From the NCBI GenBank assembly GCA_026388115.1, contig JAPLKK010000035.1:69168-107873 (forward strand): DNA of 38,706 bases, written 5' to 3'. Below are positions 24,122 through 32,813 of the stretch, piece after piece. How positions within the stretch are numbered: position 1 is the stretch's first letter; every line of letters begins with the position of its first letter. Made by a program: the position numbers and the translations under genes. This DNA is from Elusimicrobiota bacterium (lineage in GTDB: Bacteria; Elusimicrobiota; Elusimicrobia; UBA1565; JACRDR01). Under the pieces are notes generated by a model. That model saw nothing but the letters and a program-made list of their open reading frames with translations. It made no database searches and was not told the origin of the DNA.

Positions 24122-26185
24122 ATGCTCATAACTCGCATGCCGGGCCATGAGGATGAGGGAAATGGTGAGGACAAGCCGAGGAGGCCGTCGGCGCTATGGT
24201 TGATCCCGGCGTTCCTAGCGGCGGCTTTCCTCGTCGGTGCGATAGGGTTGCTCCTGGCTCTGCCGGCGGGGAGAGCGACAACGGTCTTCCCCGGCCGCGC
24301 CGATGAGAGCGGAAAGGCGAAGCTCGCCGCGGCGGCCCAAGCGAGGTCGCTCACCCCTCGGGAGCTGCGCGGATCGGCTCTCTACCAGGCGCCGGCGATG
24401 GCCACCCAGAAGGAGCAAGAGCTCACCCTCGACGAATTCCTCAAGGTCCTCGACGACCGGGTGCCGAAGTCCGTCTCGAAGAATTTCACGACCGAGTTCA
24501 TGAAGCAGCCGGCGCTCAAGCACGCGCTCACCTACTACCGGCGCAACCGCGGGCCGTACGCGGAGGCGAAGGAGTTCGTGAATTACATCACGCGCATCTC
24601 CGAGTTCCGCAAGCTCACGCAGCAGTTCAGCAGCAACGCCGCCTTCAACGCCGCCTACTCCGACGTGATGAAGAACCCGCAGACCGGCGCCATCGTCAAG
24701 GGCGGGCTCGCCAACTACACGAGCCAGACGCCGTCGGGCTCGGCGGCGCGCCAGTGGGCCGCTAAGCCCCGCTCGAACCCGTCCGCGGGAGTCGGTAGCG
24801 TGAGCGCCGTCGCGTCGTCCGGCGGACCGGGCGTCCTCACCGCGCGGGCGCCGGCGAGCGCAGGGGCCCTCACCGCCTACGGGCCGCCGGGCGCGATCGG
24901 GACGACCGAGCCGCCGGCGGGCGGTGCCGGCCCCAAGGGATCGGCGGACGTCCAGCTCGGAGGGGGGAACGCGTCGAAGGAGGGCTCGGACCAGAACAGC
25001 TTCGGCGGAGCCCCGCTTCCCAGCGGCAAAGCCGAGAAGAACAAGGGCGGGGACGCGGGCGGCGGGGGCTATGACGTCAACGACCACCTGTCGGGCAGCG
25101 GCGCTCTGCAGTCGAACATCGATTCGAACAAGAAGGAGTACACCAACCAGGGGCAGGCAGCGAGCTTCGACCCGAAGAACTACATCCAGCTGGTCCTCAA
25201 GTGGATGAACGTCCAAGACCAGACCGGCGTCTCGCGCGCGAACATGGAGTGCGCGATGGGGTGGAAGCCGGAGAAGACCACGAACGGGAAGGACTATTCC
25301 TGTCCCGGCGCGCTGAACGGCCTCGGCCCGGACGGCAACGGCGATGACATCTCCGGGGCGTGCTACGAAACCGGCTACTACAAGAAATGCGAGGAGTTCT
25401 GCGCGCAGGACCCCGCCCATTGCAACGGCGGGCTGGACAGCTATTGGGACTCCTGCCGCAAGGCCAAGTCCCACACGGGCGAGGACGACCCTTCCTGCAT
25501 CAAGAGCTGCACGCGGACTTCGGCCGCCCTCCCTTCGCAGCAGCACGCGCAGGATACCGACGCCTGCATGGCGACCATCGATCCCAAGATATGGGACGGC
25601 AACTGCAAGAGCAATGGCGTCTCCTGCGAGTATTGCCTGAAGTCGCAGGACTGCAACCCGCACTCCTGTCCCTGCCCGCAAGGCCCGTGCACCTGCTACG
25701 ACAACGGGACGCTGGTCGGCGGGACCCAGGAGCAGAACGCCGACGCCGCGCTGGTGATGGCACAGGAGGACGCCAAGGTCGGCTGCCCGACGTCGATGAA
25801 TCCCATCGAGTGCCAGTCTTATCTGAAATTCTGCGTCGCCACCAACTGCAACCCGCTGCAGAGGGACTGCAGAGTGGCGGGCAATTCGGCGGGCCTCACC
25901 ACGCCGACGGCCCAGCAGAACTGCGGGGGTGTCGGACAACCGGCGTGCGGACAGACGACCACGATGACGTCGACGAGTGTCACCGCCACGACGACCCGGC
26001 CTCCCGACCCGTGCGCCTCCGGCGACGCGCTCGGCTGCGGCGGCAAGGTCGGCAATTTCGGCGATAAGCTGTTCTCCGGCAAGTGCGGCTCGCCGTGCGG
26101 GCTGTTGGGCAAGATCGCCGGGGAGATCGACGGGATAGGCGCCGTCTTGCTCGGGCAGGGCAACTACTTCTCCGGCGATTATTAG
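24122..26185 (+). CDS. Membrane-anchored extracytoplasmic cysteine-rich protein (paralogue 1)
   Basis: It has 687 aa. A short charged cytoplasmic start is followed by one membrane helix (SALWLIPAFLAAAFLVGAIG), then an outside part: a helical domain (LTLDEFLKVLDDRV, NFTTEFMKQPALKHAL), a long Gly/Ala/Ser linker, and a C-terminal region with 29 cysteines (for example CNPHSCPCPQGPCTCYDNG). The helical motif and layout recur in the gene at 32.8 kb. The high cysteine count in an extracytoplasmic region implies many disulfides. I chose ATG 24122 (MLITRMPG), since the ATG at 24098 is only three bases after the -10 box. The function is unknown; no enzyme motif was seen. Confidence 0.8.
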   Translation: MLITRMPGHEDEGNGEDKPRRPSALWLIPAFLAAAFLVGAIGLLLALPAGRATTVFPGRADESGKAKLAAAAQARSLTPRELRGSALYQAPAMATQKEQELTLDEFLKVLDDRVPKSVSKNFTTEFMKQPALKHALTYYRRNRGPYAEAKEFVNYITRISEFRKLTQQFSSNAAFNAAYSDVMKNPQTGAIVKGGLANYTSQTPSGSAARQWAAKPRSNPSAGVGSVSAVASSGGPGVLTARAPASAGALTAYGPPGAIGTTEPPAGGAGPKGSADVQLGGGNASKEGSDQNSFGGAPLPSGKAEKNKGGDAGGGGYDVNDHLSGSGALQSNIDSNKKEYTNQGQAASFDPKNYIQLVLKWMNVQDQTGVSRANMECAMGWKPEKTTNGKDYSCPGALNGLGPDGNGDDISGACYETGYYKKCEEFCAQDPAHCNGGLDSYWDSCRKAKSHTGEDDPSCIKSCTRTSAALPSQQHAQDTDACMATIDPKIWDGNCKSNGVSCEYCLKSQDCNPHSCPCPQGPCTCYDNGTLVGGTQEQNADAALVMAQEDAKVGCPTSMNPIECQSYLKFCVATNCNPLQRDCRVAGNSAGLTTPTAQQNCGGVGQPACGQTTTMTSTSVTATTTRPPDPCASGDALGCGGKVGNFGDKLFSGKCGSPCGLLGKIAGEIDGIGAVLLGQGNYFSGDY

Positions 26186-26221
26186 CTTCCCTCTCCACCG
26201 CGCGGGAGTACGCCTTCACGT

Positions 26222-26251
26222 TTGGCTGACGGTCGTCGGAAGTGTTAATCT
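26222..26251 (+). promoter_or_regulatory. Promoter of the glycyl radical enzyme operon
   Basis: TTGGCT, 18 bases, TAATCT, with the start point expected near 26258, inside the left arm of the palindrome that follows. Confidence 0.5.
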
Positions 26252-26252
26252 T

Positions 26253-26274
26253 TTGACCTCACCAAAGAGGTCAA
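26253..26274. promoter_or_regulatory. Perfect 8+8 palindrome over start site and Shine-Dalgarno
   Basis: TTGACCTC, six bases, GAGGTCAA: two perfect eight-base arms ending one base before the ATG of the glycyl radical enzyme. The right arm contains the GAGGT ribosome binding site. It could be a repressor operator over the transcription start or an RNA hairpin hiding the ribosome binding site. Confidence 0.65.
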
Positions 26275-26275
26275 G

Positions 26276-28759
26276 ATGACCACGGCCCGGACGGAGACCG
26301 CGTTCACGCCGCGCGAGGTCGCGGCGAGCCCATCGACGGAACGGACCGCCTTCCTTAAGAGGCGCTACCTTGAGGAGCCGCTGCGGGTGGACGTCGACTA
26401 CCTCCGCCTGCTCACCGAGTCGCACCGGCGCACCGGCGGCCTGCCGGTGCTCGAGCGGCGGGCCGAGGATCACGCCTACGCCCTCGAGCGGCTCACGCCG
26501 GTCATCCACCCGCATGATGAGATCGCGGCGAACAAGACGCGCTACATCCGCGGCGCCATCCCCTACGCCAATTATGCCGCGGGGCCCTTCCTCAAGGAGA
26601 TGCGGCGCCAGGTGCAGGACGCCCAGCAGAAGCACGTCGAGCAGGGCCGGGGAGGAGGCATCGCCGGCGCGCTGGAGCGGGCGCGAAAGGAAGGCTGTAG
26701 GGTCTTCTCGGGCAAGTTCCTCATCTCGCCGCAGGACTACGAGACCCTGCGCGAGGCGTGCGAGTACTGGGAAGGCAAGTGCTTCATGTCCTCGGGACAG
26801 AGGCTCTGGAAGGCGCGCATGCTCGAGGCGGGCTTCATCGAGAAGGGCTGGGCCGCCGGCCTCTACACCGCCCCGCATGAGCCCTGCCCCGAAGGCCGCT
26901 TGATCCTGGACTTCGAGACCGCGCTGGCCAAAGGCTACTGGCGGATGCTGGACGAGATCGAGCAGCGCTTGGCCTCGCCGGACCGCCGCGACGGCCGGCG
27001 CGCCGAGTTCTGGCGCGCGGCGAAGCGCGTGCTCGGAGGCGCCTTGGCCTTCGCCGAGAACTACGCCAAGGAGGCTGAGCGCCTGGCGGCCGCCGAGCCG
27101 GACCCCGAGCGCCGCAAGAGGCTGGGACGGATGGCGGCCGCCTGCCGCCGCGTCCCCGCCCAGCCGCCGCGCGACTTCAGGGAGGCGGTCCAGTCCTTCT
27201 GGTTCACCTACATCCTTGGTCACCTTGAGGGCTCGCACCTCGGCTACTCGCCGGGGCGGCTGGACCAGACCTTGTGGCCCTATTACCAGGCCGGCGGCGT
27301 GACCTACGAGGAGGCGGTGGAGCTGTTCGAGGAGCTCTTCGTCAAGATGACCCAGATCGAGTACCTGGCCAGCCTGAGCTGGCAGGGCCTGGGCCACGGC
27401 AATCTCTACCAGAACCTCATCCTCGGCGGGCTCGACGAGCGCGGCAGGCCGGCGGACAACGAGCTGTCGCTCGCCATCCTCGACGCTCAGATCCGCATGC
27501 AGATGACCCAGCCGACGCTCTCGGTCTGGCACGACGACTCGCTCTCCGAGAAGTTCCTGCTCAAGGCGGCGGAGTGCGTCAAGACGGGCGTCGGCTATCC
27601 CGCCTTCTTCAACCTCAAGACCTACATCGCCCATGAGACCGCGGCGAGCGGCCTCCCCATCGAGACCGTGCGCAAGCACGCGGCGATGGGCGGCTGCACC
27701 GAGCCGGTCCTGCAGGGTATGTCTTACGGCGTGGTGCAGGCGGGCTTCGTCAACCACGGCAAGCTCCTCGACCTGACGCTCAACGACGGCGTCGATCCCG
27801 TGACTGGCGACCGCCTGTTCGAGCCGCGCAAGCCCAAGAGCTACGAGGACATCCGCGCCTCCTACCTCGACAAGATGCGCGTCTCCGTGAGGCTTTGGCA
27901 GAGGTACTGGAACCACGTCATGGCGGCGCACCGCGAAACGGTGCCGCTCGTATTCTGCTCCGTGTTCGTGCGCGACTGCGTGGGCCGCGGCCTGTGCATG
28001 GACGACGGCGGCGCGGTGCTCAACGGGACCCCGACCACGCTGTCCTCGGGCCTCGTCAATGTCGCGAACTCGCTCGCCGCGATCAAGAAGCTGTGCTTCG
28101 AGGACAAGGCGTGCGGCTTGGGGGAGCTGAAAGCGGCGCTCGACGCCGATTGGAAGGGCCACGAGGCGTTGCGCAAAGCCGCCCTCGCCGCTCCCAAATG
28201 GGGCAACGACGACGACCGCGCCGACGACGTCTTCCTGGGTCTTTTCGACGAGTATTGCCGGTGGGTGCCGGGAGAGATGAACTATCTTGGCGAGCCCTAT
28301 GATCCTTCCATGCTCGCCATCTCCACGCCGGTCCCCTTCGGCAAGGCATGCGCCGCGTTCCCCGACGGCCGGCGCGCGGGCGAGCCGCTGGCCGACGGCG
28401 TCACTTCGCCTTTTCCCGGCACCGACCGGCGCGGCCCGACGGCGGTCGCGCGCTCGAGCGCCAAAGTGGACCACACCCGCATCCGCGGCGGGCTCTTGAA
28501 TCTGAAGTTCCATCCCTCGGCCTTGCGCGGCGAGGCCGGCTCGCGCAACCTCCTGGCCTTCATCAAGACGTATTTCGAGAAGCCGGGCTTCCATGTGCAG
28601 TTCAACGTCGTGGATTCGCGCATGCTGCGCGACGCCCAAGAGCGCCCCGAGGCCTACCGCGACCTGGTCGTGCGCGTGGCGGGTTTTTCGGCCTATTGGG
28701 TCGAGATGAGCAAGGCCCTGCAGGACCAGGTCATCTGGCGCACCGAGCACGGACTTTGA
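26276..28759 (+). CDS. Glycyl radical enzyme of the PFL2/dehydratase-lyase class, substrate unknown
   Basis: It has 827 aa, full length. Oxygen-sensitive radical enzyme: the C-terminal glycyl loop VRVAGFSAYWVEMSKALQDQ carries the radical Gly (residue 803), and the thiyl Cys is in MGGCTEP (Cys474, with Glu476). One cysteine plus CxE excludes pyruvate formate-lyase itself, which has Cys-Cys, and points to the dehydratases, C-N and C-S lyases and arylacetate decarboxylases. The region where diol and choline lyases read GNYF...GHVSVDY is different here (GLYTAPHEPCPEGRLILDF), so I assign no substrate. The activase gene overlaps the stop. No microcompartment gene is seen. GTCAAG before the ATG ends a palindrome that may regulate it. 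Confidence 0.9.
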   Translation: MTTARTETAFTPREVAASPSTERTAFLKRRYLEEPLRVDVDYLRLLTESHRRTGGLPVLERRAEDHAYALERLTPVIHPHDEIAANKTRYIRGAIPYANYAAGPFLKEMRRQVQDAQQKHVEQGRGGGIAGALERARKEGCRVFSGKFLISPQDYETLREACEYWEGKCFMSSGQRLWKARMLEAGFIEKGWAAGLYTAPHEPCPEGRLILDFETALAKGYWRMLDEIEQRLASPDRRDGRRAEFWRAAKRVLGGALAFAENYAKEAERLAAAEPDPERRKRLGRMAAACRRVPAQPPRDFREAVQSFWFTYILGHLEGSHLGYSPGRLDQTLWPYYQAGGVTYEEAVELFEELFVKMTQIEYLASLSWQGLGHGNLYQNLILGGLDERGRPADNELSLAILDAQIRMQMTQPTLSVWHDDSLSEKFLLKAAECVKTGVGYPAFFNLKTYIAHETAASGLPIETVRKHAAMGGCTEPVLQGMSYGVVQAGFVNHGKLLDLTLNDGVDPVTGDRLFEPRKPKSYEDIRASYLDKMRVSVRLWQRYWNHVMAAHRETVPLVFCSVFVRDCVGRGLCMDDGGAVLNGTPTTLSSGLVNVANSLAAIKKLCFEDKACGLGELKAALDADWKGHEALRKAALAAPKWGNDDDRADDVFLGLFDEYCRWVPGEMNYLGEPYDPSMLAISTPVPFGKACAAFPDGRRAGEPLADGVTSPFPGTDRRGPTAVARSSAKVDHTRIRGGLLNLKFHPSALRGEAGSRNLLAFIKTYFEKPGFHVQFNVVDSRMLRDAQERPEAYRDLVVRVAGFSAYWVEMSKALQDQVIWRTEHGL

Positions 28760-29661
28760 GCCGCGGACTGGTCTTCGACGTCCAGCGGTACGCGGTCCAC
28801 GACGGCCCGGGGATCAGGACCCTCGTGTTCCTCAAGGGCTGCCCGCTGCGCTGCGCCTGGTGCTGCAATCCCGAGTCCCAGCAGGCGCGCCCCGAGCCGA
28901 TGCGCCGGCCGGCGCTTTGCGCTGCTTGCAGGACCTGCGCCTCCGCCTGCCCGGCCGGCGCCGGCAAGCGCGACGGCCGCGGCGGACCGGTCTTGGACCG
29001 CGAGCGTTGCGCCGCCTGCGCGGACTTCGCCTGCGTCCAGGCCTGCCCGCACGACGCCATCAGCCGGGTCGGCCGCGAGGCGGACGCCGGCGAGCTTCTC
29101 TTTGAGATCGAGCAGGACCGCGACTTCTACCGCAACTCGGGCGGCGGTGCGACTTTTTCGGGAGGCGAGCCGTTCTTCCAGCCGGAGTTCTTGGGCGAGC
29201 TGCTCGCCGGCTGCCGCAGCCGGGGGATCCATGCCGCCGTCGAGACCTGCGGCCACGCTCGGACGGATATCCTGCTGGCGCTGGAACCCTCGATCGACCT
29301 GTTCCTATTCGACCTCAAGGTCTTGGACGCGCAGGCGCACTGCCGTCTCACCGGCCAGGACAACGGTCTCATCCTGGATAATTTCCACCGTCTGGCCTCA
29401 CGCTGTCCGGACAAGGTCACGGCGCGCCTGACGGTGATCCCCGGCGTTTCCGATTCGGAGGAGAACGTCTCGGCCTTCGCCGGCCTGCTCCACGAAACGG
29501 GGCTCGAGACCGTCGAGCTGCTGGCCTACCATCCGCTGGGACTGGGCAAGTGGGATGGTCTCGACCGGGAGCCGCTCTTGCGGCCCGAACCGGGCCTGGC
29601 CGCCTCCAGCCTAGCCGAGGTCAAGCTTCGCTTGACGCGGCAAGGCATCTCCTGCCGCTGA
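28756..29661 (+). CDS. Glycyl radical enzyme activating enzyme (radical SAM)
   Basis: It has 301 aa. It uses SAM and a 4Fe-4S cluster to take a hydrogen from the partner's glycine. The radical SAM motif is GCPLRCAWCCNPES (CxxxCxxC). A ferredoxin-like insert with two more clusters follows: CAACRTCASACP and CAACADFACVQACPHD, usual for activases of dehydratase and decarboxylase types but not of PFL. GGGATFSGGEPFFQPEF holds the GGE SAM-binding motif and LTVIPGVSD the late beta strand. The likely start is TTG 28756 (then SRGLVFDVQRY), overlapping the enzyme's stop as TTGA, so the two are coupled. Anaerobic conditions are implied. Confidence 0.93.
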   Translation: MSRGLVFDVQRYAVHDGPGIRTLVFLKGCPLRCAWCCNPESQQARPEPMRRPALCAACRTCASACPAGAGKRDGRGGPVLDRERCAACADFACVQACPHDAISRVGREADAGELLFEIEQDRDFYRNSGGGATFSGGEPFFQPEFLGELLAGCRSRGIHAAVETCGHARTDILLALEPSIDLFLFDLKVLDAQAHCRLTGQDNGLILDNFHRLASRCPDKVTARLTVIPGVSDSEENVSAFAGLLHETGLETVELLAYHPLGLGKWDGLDREPLLRPEPGLAASSLAEVKLRLTRQGISCR

Positions 29662-29692
29662 ATTGCGCGGCCATCATCGCCCGACGCGCGTC

Positions 29693-31090
29693 TCAGCGCA
29701 GGAGGGGGATGGGCCGCGAACCGGCGTCGTCGGGGAGAGGGGTTTCCGGTTCCTGAGAGGTCGCCGGCGGGCCTGCCGGCGGGGTCCGCGCCCTCGGTTC
29801 CTCGCGCTGCATAGGCGTCAGCGAAGCGCAAAACTTCTCGAACACGGGCGGGAATTCCAGCTTCTTGCCGGGCGCCGGCCATGAGGGCTTGGCGCCTCCC
29901 ACCCAGTTCGTCTCGTAGGCTAGGCCGACGACCTGGCCCCCGCTGGCGGCGGGATTGTAGGACTGCAGGACGTCGTAGTGCCAGGTGAGCCTGTATCCGC
30001 CCCGCTGGGTCTGGGCGCTGTCGTCGCAGGCGTAGCGGACCGCGCGTCGGCCGAGGTGCGTGCACTCCTCGACTCGGCCGGCCGGCTTGTCCCTGCAGAG
30101 AACGGGCCATGTCCCCGCCACCGTGAAGTTCCTGAAGTCGCCCTCCACCGACACGATCTCGGTTCCGCCGGCGCCCTGGCGCCGCCAAACGATGGACTGC
30201 TCCTCGCCGGAGCGGTCCGGAAAGCCTTCGGGCGGCGTCACCAGCCACGGATAGAGATCTCCGACCTGCACCGGCGGCGCGCCGGGCTGGAGGAGGGCCG
30301 GCGGTTCGCGCGCGCTCGCCGGCGCGTTCATCTCGTGTCCCTTGGGCGGCGCGAGCGTGGAGCAGAGCCGATGGAAATCGGCGGCCGCCCTGCTTCTCGC
30401 GGACAGGGGAGTCCGATCGAAGACGTTGATCCACTCCGTCTTGTATTCCACGTGGATGACCTCGAGCGCTTTCATGAGCCACAACGGCGAGTGGGGCGTC
30501 CAAGCGGTCGTCCCCAAGACGACCACGAAATGCGATGACGGCGTCTCGCCTCTCCAGCCATGGTCGTTCTTGATCCCTCGCCGCGCATCGACCGTCTCGA
30601 TGTCGTGCCTCTGCCAGCCCGAGGGACAGTCCCAGCTGAAAGTCATGCGTCCATAAAGCACGCCTTTGATCAGCGTCGCTTTAGGCTCCGTCCTGCCCGC
30701 GCCGGGAGGCGTCTTCCTGCAATAGATGTCGTAGAACGGCGGAGGTTTGCCCGGCTTCCATTCCAGGGCTTCAACGCTGGAGTCGATGTGGTGCTCGACG
30801 CGGGCCACCCCAGCGAGGCTCGTCCCTGCGCTGCGGTTTTTCCCCGCGGAGACCCATCCACAGCTTGCGTTGCCGAGGTCGGCAGGCAGGGAGTTGACGT
30901 AGCCGTTGCCGGCGGTCTTCGAGGGTTCCCGCCAGCCGCTGCGCTCATACCCCGAGGGGACGATGACGGTCCAGCCGGTCTTCCCGAGCACCAGCGGGGC
31001 GCCTTCGGATGCCGCTCGCGAGCCGGCGAACGCCGACGCCGCGAGCATCACCGCCGTCGTCAGGAACGCGGCAAGGCTCTTTGATCGCAT
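29693..31090 (-). CDS. Secreted hypothetical protein, perhaps two diverged copies of one domain
   Basis: It has 465 aa with signal peptide MRSKSLAAFLTTAVMLAASA. The two halves look faintly alike: a cysteine strand (YCRKTPPGAGR / LCRDKPAGR), a tryptophan/tyrosine-rich sheet (FSWDCPSGWQRHD / TWHYDVLQSYNP) and a closing helix (DFHRLCSTLAPP / VFEKFCASLTPM), joined by a proline-rich linker near residue 260. The C-terminus is proline-rich too. I know no family for it. The start ATG 31090 is chosen for the signal peptide; the TAGACT box lies 20 bases upstream. It lies in a run of secreted proteins. Confidence 0.78.
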   Translation of the reverse strand: MRSKSLAAFLTTAVMLAASAFAGSRAASEGAPLVLGKTGWTVIVPSGYERSGWREPSKTAGNGYVNSLPADLGNASCGWVSAGKNRSAGTSLAGVARVEHHIDSSVEALEWKPGKPPPFYDIYCRKTPPGAGRTEPKATLIKGVLYGRMTFSWDCPSGWQRHDIETVDARRGIKNDHGWRGETPSSHFVVVLGTTAWTPHSPLWLMKALEVIHVEYKTEWINVFDRTPLSARSRAAADFHRLCSTLAPPKGHEMNAPASAREPPALLQPGAPPVQVGDLYPWLVTPPEGFPDRSGEEQSIVWRRQGAGGTEIVSVEGDFRNFTVAGTWPVLCRDKPAGRVEECTHLGRRAVRYACDDSAQTQRGGYRLTWHYDVLQSYNPAASGGQVVGLAYETNWVGGAKPSWPAPGKKLEFPPVFEKFCASLTPMQREEPRARTPPAGPPATSQEPETPLPDDAGSRPIPLLR

Positions 31091-31110
31091 GGAAGGGGAG
31101 GGCTGACGAT

Positions 31111-31140
31111 AGTCTAGCCCCGCGGGCTCCGAAGGCGCAA
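31111..31140 (-). promoter_or_regulatory. Promoter of the secreted hypothetical gene
   Basis: On the minus strand TTGCGC, 18 bases, TAGACT, then 20 bases to the ATG at 31090, without a good ribosome binding site. Confidence 0.55.
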
Positions 31141-31213
31141 GCAAGCCCGTAACTACAGGACATTTCTGGAATTGGATTCGGGACCTTGCGGGTTTGCGCG
31201 AGCGGCGCTAAAC

Positions 31214-31219
31214 TATACT
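31214..31219 (+). promoter_or_regulatory. -10 box of the TPR protein gene
   Basis: TATACT lies four bases before ATG 31224 and 16 before the in-frame ATG 31236. With a normal distance the RNA would start within the first ATG, so the second may be used. A TTGCGC lies only 14 bases upstream. Confidence 0.4.
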
Positions 31220-31223
31220 CCTA

Positions 31224-32735
31224 ATGCATACCCTGATGCTTTTTCTCCTCGCCGTATCGGCGCGGCCGACGCTCGCCCAGGACGCCTGCTACTCGGCCGG
31301 GGCGAGCTGCTGCTATACGTCTGGTGGCAGCCGCGTCTGCCCTCAGGCTTGCGTCGACGCCAGGGTCAAAGCGGCGAACTGCATGCCGCCGCCGAGCCAG
31401 CACCAGCCGAAGGGAGATACCTGCGAGTCGGCGATGTCGGAGTGCTCCAAGACCAACGGCGACTCCGCGGCGTCCCAGCAATGCGTCCAATCGCTGTTCT
31501 CCGCCGCCGCCGACGGCAGCCCCAACGGCTGCATCGGCAGGTACGCTGAGGAGATATATGCCAAAGCGGAGCTGGCGGCGAACGCCGGCGAGGACAACTC
31601 CGCCCAGAATCAGTACACGGAGGCCATTCGCCTTCTCGGGATGGCGGAGGCCGCCAACCCGGCGGCGTTCAATTTGATGCTCATGCGCGCCAATTCGCTC
31701 TTTGCGACCGGCAAGCTCGATCCGGCGTACTCGGAATATACGAAGGCGCTCGGCGCCAAGGATGGGGAGACCAAGGCTTGGGCCCACGAGGGCCGCGCCC
31801 ATGTCCAAAGCTTGAAGGGGAACCACGACCAGGCGAAGGACGAGATGAACCAGGCGATCGCCGCCTCGCCGACGCCGGATATGTATGGCTACCGCGCCAA
31901 TGTGTACGAGCGCGCCGGGGACGCGAGGGCCGCCCAGGCGGACCGCGCGCGCGCCGGGGAGACGGGCGCGTATTCAGGCGCGGCCTCAGCCGGCAGGGGA
32001 AGGGCCGCCGGCGGCCCCGGCTCCGGGCCCGTCCGGCCGCAGGGCGAGCTCGACGCAAGCCGGTTGAAGCCTCACGCCCCGACGAAGTTCGAAAACTCCG
32101 CGTCCCCGAGCTCGATCGGCTCCAAGGATACCGCGGCATGCGTCACCACGGCGAAAGTGTGCGACCATCTCCAGCAGACGGGCAAGATCCGCAATGCGCT
32201 GAAGTGCTCGGCGGCGGCTGTTGAGAATTTTCCCCATTGCCTGGCCGCCCAGTTCCAGAACGGCTGGCTTTGGGGCAGCTTCGCGGAACAGGACCGCAAG
32301 TCCAAGGGCGATCAGGCGGCCGCCGAGGACTGGGGAAAGGCGGAGGCGGCGTATTCCGCTGCGCTCCAGATCGAGCCCAAAGACCTGCTTTCCCTGATCA
32401 ACGGCGGCCTCGCCGCCTACAAGGTCGGGCAGTTCGATTCCGCCATCCAGCGTCTTTCCACGGGGATATCGCTCGCCCGCAAGCCGGCGGTCGTCGCGGC
32501 CGCGCATTTCAACCGCGGCCTGGTCCACGCCGCCAAGCAAGAATATAAGGAAGCGCTCGCCGACTACGACGCCGCTTATGCGGTCACCAAGCAGGCGACG
32601 ATCGAGCGGGCGCGGGCGTGCGCGGCCCTGGGCCGCAATGAGGAGGCCCGCGGGGAGTACGAAGGCGTCATCTCCCAGGCGAAGAATCCGGCCGCCGTCG
32701 CGCGCGCGAAGCAGGAGTTGAAAGATCTGAAATGA
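31224..32735 (+). CDS. Secreted TPR protein with cysteine-rich N-terminal segment
   Basis: It has up to 503 aa. The hydrophobic signal (MLFLLAVSARPTLAQ, cleavage before DACYS) is followed by a cysteine-rich stretch of about 65 residues (ACYSAGASCCYTSGG, CPQACVDARVKAANC). Then come two tetratricopeptide blocks: about 100-240 (AFNLMLMRANSLFATGKLDP) and 330-500 (LLSLINGGLAAYKVGQFDSA, AHFNRGLVHAAKQEYKEALA), split by a Gly-rich linker. TPRs bind proteins, so a periplasmic or surface scaffold is likely. The start could be ATG 31224 or 31236; the -10 spacing favours the second. It is followed after 78 bases by the second anchored cysteine-rich gene, which has its own promoter. Confidence 0.83.
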   Translation: MHTLMLFLLAVSARPTLAQDACYSAGASCCYTSGGSRVCPQACVDARVKAANCMPPPSQHQPKGDTCESAMSECSKTNGDSAASQQCVQSLFSAAADGSPNGCIGRYAEEIYAKAELAANAGEDNSAQNQYTEAIRLLGMAEAANPAAFNLMLMRANSLFATGKLDPAYSEYTKALGAKDGETKAWAHEGRAHVQSLKGNHDQAKDEMNQAIAASPTPDMYGYRANVYERAGDARAAQADRARAGETGAYSGAASAGRGRAAGGPGSGPVRPQGELDASRLKPHAPTKFENSASPSSIGSKDTAACVTTAKVCDHLQQTGKIRNALKCSAAAVENFPHCLAAQFQNGWLWGSFAEQDRKSKGDQAAAEDWGKAEAAYSAALQIEPKDLLSLINGGLAAYKVGQFDSAIQRLSTGISLARKPAVVAAAHFNRGLVHAAKQEYKEALADYDAAYAVTKQATIERARACAALGRNEEARGEYEGVISQAKNPAAVARAKQELKDLK

Positions 32736-32762
32736 TGACCCGTTACGTGCTCAAAACAGGCC

Positions 32763-32791
32763 TTGCGTCGAGCCCAAACAGGGTCTATACA
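32763..32791 (+). promoter_or_regulatory. Promoter of anchored cysteine-rich paralogue 2
   Basis: TTGCGT, 17 bases, TATACA, then 22 bases to ATG 32814 with AGGTAGGG as a ribosome binding site. Confidence 0.6.
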
Positions 32792-32813
32792 GATAGAGTG
32801 GTGAGGTAGGGAA

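Noticed and set aside
26216-28750. Long minus ORF of 844 aa opposite the glycyl radical enzyme
   Set aside because: Arginine/valine/leucine-rich shadow with no motif. The plus strand has intact catalytic motifs. The same holds for 11783-13966 minus, 24215-25939 minus and 1434-2351 plus.
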